The notes under the pieces were generated by a model, which saw only the letters and a program-made list of their open reading frames with translations, had not been told where the DNA came from and did no database searches. This document shows, one piece after another, positions 58,069 through 64,000 of a DNA stretch of 64,000 bases. The DNA lies in contig DFTB01000003.1 in assembly GCA_002382975.1 (NCBI GenBank), positions 1 to 64,000 of the forward strand, given 5' to 3'. A program made the translations under genes and the position numbers. This DNA is from Fibrobacter sp. UBA4223. Lineage in GTDB: Bacteria; Fibrobacterota; Fibrobacteria; Fibrobacterales; Fibrobacteraceae. Position 1 is the stretch's first letter. Each line of letters starts with the position of its first letter.

Positions 58069-59510
58069 TCTTCTACCGCAATCTGGAGTTCTTTGAGCTT
58101 GCGCCACAGGGTGGCGCGGCTGATGCCCAGTCGCTTGCAGACTTCGGTCTTATTGTTCTTGCAGACGCTCAGGGCATGCAATATGTGCCTGCGTTCCATC
58201 TCTTCGAGGGAAAGAATTTCGCTTTCGTCTTCGTCGCTTTCGCCCTTATTGCGACCCGACTCTTGCTTGGGCGAGGTGTTCGAAGATTGCAACGGAATGG
58301 CTGCCACTTCCTTCGTTTCGCTTTTCTGGTGGGCGATGGCCAGCGTCTTTTCGCGAGCTTCTTCTTGCACGCTTTCGGGCAAGTCTTCGAGCCTAATTAT
58401 ACCGTCTTCGGAAAGCACAATGGCGTGCTCCACGATATTTTCCAGCTCGCGGATGTTTCCGGGATAGGCGTACTTGGAAAGGGCGTACTGCGCCGCCGGC
58501 TCCAATTCCTTAATTTCTTTGCCGGTAGCTTCCTGGTTCTTTAAGACAAAGTAACGTACCAGCGTCGGTATCACCACACGCCGTTCCCTGAGGGGCGGCA
58601 GGTGCAGGTGGAAGGTGTTAAGCCTGTAGTACAGGTCTTCGCGGAAGTTCCCCTGTTCCATGGCCTGCTGAAGGTCGCGGTTGGTGGCCGCCACGATACG
58701 CACGTCCAGGTAGCGGGCTTCGGTCTCACCGACGCGACGGATTTCGTGGCTCTGTAAAAAGCGCAAAAGCTTGACCTGAGTAGCGGGGGAGAGCTCGCCC
58801 ACTTCGTCCAGGAACAGCGTGCCGCCGTTGGCGGATTCAAAAAGGCCTTTCTTGTCGGCGGTAGAACCCGTGTAGGAGCCCTTCTTGCTACCGAAGAGTT
58901 CGCTTTCGATCAGGTTTTCGGGAATGGCACCGCAGTTTACCGCCACGAAGGGGGAACTAGCCCGCTTGCTGTAGCGGTGGATGACGTTGGCCAAAAACTC
59001 CTTGCCAGAGCCGGATTCGCCGGTAATCAGGACGGTACTCGTGGTGGGGGCAATCTTGTAAACCGTCTTGAGGATTTTCCGCATCTCGGGGGTGTCTCCC
59101 AGGAGGCTGTCCAAAACCTGGGATTCCATAAGCTGGTGGGTGGAGTTGTTCTGCTGTTGTGCCTGGATTTTCTTGGCGATATCCTCCAGCTGCTCTACGG
59201 TAGCGGGTTTCATCAAGAAACTGTTGGCGCCTCTCGCTATGGCGCTGGTGGCGCCCGGCCAGTTCTTGCTGTCGCACAGCACAAAGATCTCGATGCCGGG
59301 GTTCTTCTCCTTTAAGAAGCTGACCATGTCCATGTTGGAATGGGTCAAAAGGGGAACCTCTATAAACGCAAGGTCTATAGAGTCCTTCTTGACAAGAGGC
59401 ATTAGGGATTCCCTGTCGCTGCAGAGGATAAGTTCCGTGTCCTTTAAGGACCAGGAGCGCCGGATGTCGCTGATAAAGGAATCGTCTAAATCGGCGATCA
59501 GAATATTCAT
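58065..59510 (-). CDS. Sigma54-dependent activator with atypical receiver domain
   Basis: The protein has 481 residues: receiver (1-110), AAA+ domain (130-370) and Fis-type helix-turn-helix (about 440-478, ILHALSVCKNNKTEVCKRLGISRATLWRK). Walker A GESGSGK (164-170) and Walker B TLFLDE (231-236) are intact; the GAFTGA loop reads GSYTGS (211-216). In the receiver the phosphate-accepting Asp is replaced by Glu51 (DLAFIEVPLL), while the conserved Lys101 (FLMKP) remains. Glu often mimics phosphorylation, so the protein may be active without a kinase or be controlled otherwise. Last gene of a histidine kinase - response regulator - activator operon, 3 bp after the regulator. Confidence 0.9.
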   Translation of the reverse strand: MNILIADLDDSFISDIRRSWSLKDTELILCSDRESLMPLVKKDSIDLAFIEVPLLTHSNMDMVSFLKEKNPGIEIFVLCDSKNWPGATSAIARGANSFLMKPATVEQLEDIAKKIQAQQQNNSTHQLMESQVLDSLLGDTPEMRKILKTVYKIAPTTSTVLITGESGSGKEFLANVIHRYSKRASSPFVAVNCGAIPENLIESELFGSKKGSYTGSTADKKGLFESANGGTLFLDEVGELSPATQVKLLRFLQSHEIRRVGETEARYLDVRIVAATNRDLQQAMEQGNFREDLYYRLNTFHLHLPPLRERRVVIPTLVRYFVLKNQEATGKEIKELEPAAQYALSKYAYPGNIRELENIVEHAIVLSEDGIIRLEDLPESVQEEAREKTLAIAHQKSETKEVAAIPLQSSNTSPKQESGRNKGESDEDESEILSLEEMERRHILHALSVCKNNKTEVCKRLGISRATLWRKLKELQIAVED

Positions 59511-59513
59511 GGA

Positions 59514-59888
59514 TTAGCTGTGGCTCTTGATGATTTCGTCCACCTTGTCGCGGAGGGCCTGCAAGTCTATGGGTTTGTTGAATGTGGCGGCAACATCAAA
59601 ATGCTGGGCGGTCACCAGGTAGTCATCGGCGGCAGTGCGTCCGCCACCGCTCACGGCGATGGTCCGGTCGCTCATGCCCATGCGGCGTAAGTCCAAAATG
59701 ACTTCGTAACCATCTACGTCGGGCATGATGATGTCGGTAATGATGACATCGTATTTCTTGTTCTGGTAGAGAGCCTTGCCTTCTTTTCCGTTGGCGGCGG
59801 TTTCCACTTCGTAACCCTTGATTTCCAATGCGGACTTGAGCATCAGATTGAATTGGGTGTCGTCATCAATAATTAGAACTGTGGACAT
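59514..59888 (-). CDS. Single-domain response regulator (CheY-like)
   Basis: The protein has 124 residues; the ATG at 59888 has AGGGGAAC before it, and the frame extends upstream only into the kinase gene. The receiver is complete: DDD at the start (IIDDDTQFNL), the phosphate-accepting Asp in VIITDIIMPDVDGYEV, Ser in IAVSGGG and Lys in TFNKPIDL. It overlaps the 3' end of the kinase gene by 23 bp. Without an output domain it must act by protein contact, perhaps on the sigma54 activator whose own receiver has lost its Asp. Confidence 0.9.
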   Translation of the reverse strand: MSTVLIIDDDTQFNLMLKSALEIKGYEVETAANGKEGKALYQNKKYDVIITDIIMPDVDGYEVILDLRRMGMSDRTIAVSGGGRTAADDYLVTAQHFDVAATFNKPIDLQALRDKVDEIIKSHS

Positions 59889-62238
59889 TTTGTTCCCCTT
59901 GAGATTCGTTATACAGTGACCAATATAGATTAAAAATAGTTCCTTCGCCAAGCCTTGTCTGCACGGTTAGATAGGCATTTCCCTCTTTTAGCAGGCGAAG
60001 CGCCGAAGAAAGACCCAGGCCCAGTCCCTCGCCAGGAGCCTTGGTGGTAAAGAAGGGCGAGAAAATTCGTTCCAGCGTGTTGGAATCCATGCCGGTACCC
60101 GTGTCCGCTATGGTGAACTTGGCGTAATTTCCCGGTGGGATAGGCGGGGCGTAGGGCGTAATCAGCTGATGGACCAAGGATTCTTTTTCTAGCCCGAAGG
60201 TCAGGGTTCCGCCCATCTCCTTCATGGCGAAGAGGGCATTGTTGGAAAGGTTGCTGATAATGCGGTCCAGGGCGGCGGGGATTCCCGAAATGCGGATGGA
60301 CTTGTCCATCTTGCTGGAACTGATGGAAATGTTCGGCGGAAGGGTCAGGGAAAGCTTTTTCTTCACGTCGTCGATTATCATGTAAGGGGCGAAAACGATG
60401 ACGTCGCCGGAACTCTTGGCCTGGCCGCGGATGGTGTTCAGCAGTTCTTCTAGCGAGACTTTCCCCCGCTGGGCGGCCTTGGTGGCTTCTGCCACGAAGT
60501 TTCCGGCGGTGAGCACCTTTTTCTTGATGCCTTCGTCAACTTCTTCGGACTGGATGGTGCCAAGCATTTCCGATGCCAGCTGGCAGAATCCGATTTGGGA
60601 CCCCAGGATGTTGTTGTAGTCGTGGGCGAAGGCTCCGCAAAGAGTGCCCAGCTCTTCGAGCCTGGAATGGATGTTCTTTTGTTCTTGGAGAATGTTCCTT
60701 TCCCTTTCTACGCGCTTCTGGTCGGTCATGTCTATCTTGATACCGATGACCTTGTAGGGCGAATGTTTGGAAAGGATGGGGATAAACATGTTCTCGAAAA
60801 TGGACACAAATTTTCCGGCGTTGATTTGCACGTTGGCTTCGTCTTCGGAAATTTCTACGCCGTCCAGAAGTTCATAGCTGGTGTGGCTGTTGGGGTTGCC
60901 TTTTTCGCGGGCTTCCAGTTCGTAGCTTGAAATGCTTTCGGCGTTGTCTGTGGTATGGAACAGGTTGCCCCGTTTTTGCAAGTCCCGCTGGTTTTGCGCC
61001 ATATAGACGCCGTGCTCGTTCTTGGCCCAGAATTGGAAGGGGAGCGCATTGATGAGGGTGTTGAGGAACGATTCGTTTTCGTTGGATTTTTTCTGGGAAC
61101 TGTCCAGACGGTCCTGGTAACGCAGCAAGTCCTGTTTGTATTCGGCGAACTGGGCGTTCAGGGATTCGATACGCTGCTTGTACATTAGGGAATTGCTCTG
61201 GTCACTGAGCAAAAGCACGTTGCTGAACGTGGTCAAGGACTTTTGGATACGGTAGATGCTCACATTGAAGGAGTGCTGCTCGTTCAAAATCTTGACATTG
61301 ACATTACTCTTGCTGCCTTCGTGTTTGATATCCAGCCCGGGCAGCAGATCCTGGATTTTTTTCTTTTGCATGTCGGTTTCGGTCATGCGGAAAAGGGTTT
61401 CAGCCGCGGGGTTTGCCGTGATGATGTTCCCTTCGTTGTCAAAGGAAAAGTAGCAGTCGCCTACGTCTTTCCGCAACTTGTCCAAGAACCAGAAGGCGCT
61501 CTTGTTCCTGAAAGATATGGAGGTGTAGTATTGCCCGCAGATAATGGTCAGGAATAGGTACGAGAACTGGTACCACAGCATAAAGTGGCTGGTCTGTCCG
61601 CGCTGGATGAAGGGAATAAAAAAGTCGAAGAGCAGGGGGATGATGACGAAGAAGGCGAGGGCGCCTGTCATGTAGATGCTGATCTGGCTTTGGGCCTGGT
61701 CGCTGGTGCGCAGGGCATTCCGCAGCAACACAAAGATGCTGCGGAGCAGTTCCGGGAAAACGAAGATGAAAAAGAAGATGCTGAACAGTACGAAATTCGG
61801 CCGGTGAGCGAAGGGTTGGTGCCCGAACAGCGAAAAGTCGGTAATGAGGGCTGGGCGCAAGCATAAAATTGCTGTTGAAACGGCTGCCAAAACGACGCCG
61901 AAAATATTGAAAATATTCCAGAGAAGGTTGGATTTTGAATGGAGGTTCAATAGGGCCACCTTGTAGATGGTATTGCCCGCCTGTATCCAGACCATAGCCT
62001 GTAGCCCAAATACGATTTGCCCGCCAAGACCGGGGTGGTTACCGCTAAAGAACAGCGTGCCTACAAAGGCAAGCAGATTCCAGGCGATGATGGTGATTAC
62101 CAGGTAGCGGACAGCAAAAGGGAGCGATGAAACTTTGATTTTTTGCCCCATCATGGTGGAATACGTGGCGGCAAGGATAATTGCGACCAGGGAGAGCACT
62201 AGGGTGATGGGCGACTGGACAAACAAGGTCTCGTTCAT
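59866..62238 (-). CDS. Multi-TM sensor histidine kinase with two PAS domains
   Basis: The protein has 790 residues. About seven membrane helices (1-250), a PAS domain (about 257-310, YFSFDNEGNIITANPAAE), a coiled coil (about 345-385), a second PAS (about 385-505, INALPFQFWAKNEHGVYMAQ), a HisKA-like helix with His539 in FAHDYNNILGS, and an HATPase domain with N-box NLSNNALFAM, G1 DTGTGMD and G2 GLGLGLS. No receiver domain. First gene of the operon with the response regulator and sigma54 activator. The membrane part resembles 7TM sensor domains and could sense a small hydrophobic signal; ligand unknown. Confidence 0.9.
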   Translation of the reverse strand: MNETLFVQSPITLVLSLVAIILAATYSTMMGQKIKVSSLPFAVRYLVITIIAWNLLAFVGTLFFSGNHPGLGGQIVFGLQAMVWIQAGNTIYKVALLNLHSKSNLLWNIFNIFGVVLAAVSTAILCLRPALITDFSLFGHQPFAHRPNFVLFSIFFFIFVFPELLRSIFVLLRNALRTSDQAQSQISIYMTGALAFFVIIPLLFDFFIPFIQRGQTSHFMLWYQFSYLFLTIICGQYYTSISFRNKSAFWFLDKLRKDVGDCYFSFDNEGNIITANPAAETLFRMTETDMQKKKIQDLLPGLDIKHEGSKSNVNVKILNEQHSFNVSIYRIQKSLTTFSNVLLLSDQSNSLMYKQRIESLNAQFAEYKQDLLRYQDRLDSSQKKSNENESFLNTLINALPFQFWAKNEHGVYMAQNQRDLQKRGNLFHTTDNAESISSYELEAREKGNPNSHTSYELLDGVEISEDEANVQINAGKFVSIFENMFIPILSKHSPYKVIGIKIDMTDQKRVERERNILQEQKNIHSRLEELGTLCGAFAHDYNNILGSQIGFCQLASEMLGTIQSEEVDEGIKKKVLTAGNFVAEATKAAQRGKVSLEELLNTIRGQAKSSGDVIVFAPYMIIDDVKKKLSLTLPPNISISSSKMDKSIRISGIPAALDRIISNLSNNALFAMKEMGGTLTFGLEKESLVHQLITPYAPPIPPGNYAKFTIADTGTGMDSNTLERIFSPFFTTKAPGEGLGLGLSSALRLLKEGNAYLTVQTRLGEGTIFNLYWSLYNESQGEQNVHSSNY

Positions 62239-62337
62239 AGCTATTGTAAATATAACTTCATTTTAAAAAATGTGACGAAAATCGCAATGTGATTTCTGTT
62301 ACATTGAAAAATGGAATATTCTTTCTACTATTAGCAC

Positions 62338-62454
62338 ATGATGGGATTGCGGAAAACGGGACCTGATTTTGTGAAAAACCTCGCCACTAATGCTTTTTTT
62401 GCAAATTTTATGGTGGCCTTTACGGGCTTGATGCTCTATTTGGTGGCATTTTAG
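62338..62454 (+). CDS. Possible 38-residue membrane peptide
   Basis: The frame starts MMGLRKTGPDFVKNLATNAF and ends in a hydrophobic helix (FANFMVAFTGLMLYLVAF), with tandem ATG codons. No clear ribosome site is seen, and it lies in the 223-bp gap between the divergent kinase gene and the end of the radical SAM gene. A single-span peptide is plausible but unproven. Confidence 0.3.
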   Translation: MMGLRKTGPDFVKNLATNAFFANFMVAFTGLMLYLVAF

Positions 62455-62461
62455 GCGTTTT

Positions 62462-63418
62462 TTACTTGAAACGCCTGCAAAAAGAGCAGTTTTGGCACAA
62501 CAGGTGGCGCAGTTCGTGCTTTTGAAAGCCTTCTCGCAGATTTTGGGCGAGGGGGCTTTTTAGTATGTCGGTCAGGGACTGTTCTTGGATGTTTCCCAGG
62601 GTGATTTGCCCCTGGTAATCCAGACAGCAGGGTACAACCCGCCCGTCGTGGAGGATTCCTATATGAGTATCCAGCCCGTGGCAGGTTCCCTGTACCAAGG
62701 TTGGTGAGCCTGTCGAACCACGTCTCTCGTCTAAACTAGGCCATTCAAAGCGGGAATCCTGGTGCAGGTAGAGCCTGCCCTGGACGGGAAAGCTCTTGTG
62801 TCGGCTGCAGAAATGTTCCGGGTCTAGAACGTCTTTGCCGTCGAGGCCGAATGTCTGTGCGACCTGGGCAACCATCAGACGGTTCCAGCCCCGTTGGCGG
62901 TCTGCGTCGGGAAAGTCTCCCGCGTTCCAGAGCCTTAGATTGAGGTACAGGTCGGGTCGCTCTGCAAGGGCCATCCGGCAAAAGTCCAGCACGTCTTGAA
63001 GGTAGGCCTGTGCCTGGTCTGGCCCGAGTTCCCCGTAGGCGTGGGTGGAAAAGTTCACCTGCCGGAGTGCCCCGCTTTGCAGTAGGTGCTTGCCCACCCG
63101 GGCGATTGTGGCGCCGTTGGTGGTCAGGTTCAGCTTCAGCGGCGTGGACTCTAGCGCCTTCAGGTAATGTACGAATCCGGGGTGGAGCGTGGGCTCTCCC
63201 AAGATATGGAAATAGACGTTTTCGGCATGGAGGGCCGCCTGCTGGATACACCGTTCGAAAAGGGCGGAATCCATGAAGGTGCGGTGGGCGCCAGAACCTG
63301 TTGGTGCGCCTTTTGCAACAGTTTTGTCACACGACGCAGGCGATGATTTTCCGCAGGGGCAAAAACTGCAGTTCAGGTTGCAGGCGTCGGTAATCTCGAT
63401 GTAGACGGCGTTGAGCAA
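62462..63418 (-). CDS. Radical SAM/SPASM protein
   Basis: The protein has 318 residues. Cluster cysteines Cys13, Cys17 and Cys20 (TDACNLNCSFC), the LNLTTNGA strand, and a SPASM-type C-terminal Cys set (CHGLDTHIGILHDGRVVPCC, LCQNCSFC). Starts at TTG 63418, 19 bp after tgt. Such proteins modify peptides or act as anaerobic maturases; no precursor peptide is nearby. The middle contains DERRGSTGSPTLVQ, the translation of a dispersed repeat (62694-62721) that also occurs at 33551, so a repeat has been inserted in frame. The His/Cys pattern is otherwise typical. Confidence 0.8.
   Translation of the reverse strand: MLNAVYIEITDACNLNCSFCPCGKSSPASCDKTVAKGAPTGSGAHRTFMDSALFERCIQQAALHAENVYFHILGEPTLHPGFVHYLKALESTPLKLNLTTNGATIARVGKHLLQSGALRQVNFSTHAYGELGPDQAQAYLQDVLDFCRMALAERPDLYLNLRLWNAGDFPDADRQRGWNRLMVAQVAQTFGLDGKDVLDPEHFCSRHKSFPVQGRLYLHQDSRFEWPSLDERRGSTGSPTLVQGTCHGLDTHIGILHDGRVVPCCLDYQGQITLGNIQEQSLTDILKSPLAQNLREGFQKHELRHLLCQNCSFCRRFK
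62694..62728. repeat. Dispersed repeat inserted in the radical SAM gene
   Basis: GGTTGGTGAGCCTGTCGAAC followed by CACGTCTCTCGTCTAAAC; the first part is the reverse of the repeat at 33551-33577, and the CGTCTCTCGTCTAAA part matches the heptad array before the aldolase (55911-55931). Confidence 0.55.
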
Positions 63419-63437
63419 GACTGGGCCTAGCTGGTGG

Positions 63438-64000
<563 letters not shown>

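Overview
The window comes from a Fibrobacter-type bacterium (phylum Fibrobacterota). This is inferred from a fibro-slime protein with its diagnostic core motif, a SprA-type outer-membrane translocon of the type IX secretion system, several large surface lipoproteins joined by serine-rich linkers, a CotH-family surface lipoprotein and a futalosine-pathway menaquinone gene. No rRNA, tRNA or CRISPR array was recognised.

Region 1 (1-17,000) is accessory. A prepilin gene runs off the left edge. A 788-bp inverted repeat (443-1230 and 16003-16790) carries a GIY-YIG nuclease gene and a C-terminal piece of an Rpn-family nuclease, and it brackets 14.8 kb. Inside lie a tyrosine recombinase with attachment-like repeats after it, a four-gene minor-pilin operon (FimT/GspH-, PilV-, PilW- and PilX-like) whose last member is an extraordinary 2468-residue protein, and two full-length Rpn-family nucleases embedded in palindromic repeats. 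The Rpn and GIY-YIG genes share one upstream module.

Region 2 (17,000-32,000) is a surface and adhesion block: three paralogous lipoproteins with an unusual WAC lipobox, another Rpn nuclease, a 1485-residue fibro-slime protein, a large PKD-type lipoprotein and a translationally coupled CotH lipoprotein. Beta-sandwich modules with paired cysteines recur in the lipoproteins and in the giant pilin, suggesting one extracellular recognition system.

Region 3 (32,000-64,000) is mostly core: scpA with a duplicated, repeat-derived tail, glmS, an FKBP lipoprotein with a long Ala/Pro/Lys tail, an M23 peptidase, two S41 proteases, a leucine-rich-repeat protein, an AIPR-family putative phage-defence protein, sprA, batE/batD, mqnC, an aldolase, an rRNA methyltransferase, a histidine kinase - response regulator - sigma54 activator operon, a radical SAM protein and the 3' part of tgt.

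The most unusual signals are non-coding. (i) Intergenic arrays have an exact 7-bp period in which each heptad carries a stop triplet; the clearest has twelve TAGs and starts at the sprA stop codon. (ii) A three-hairpin element occurs three times with different stem sequences but the same architecture. (iii) Rpn C-terminal tails are exchanged between otherwise different genes, next to 12-nt repeats. (iv) Palindromic repeats have been built into coding sequences (a prepilin leader, ScpA, a radical SAM protein). All functional calls rest on motifs seen in the translations; no database search was possible.
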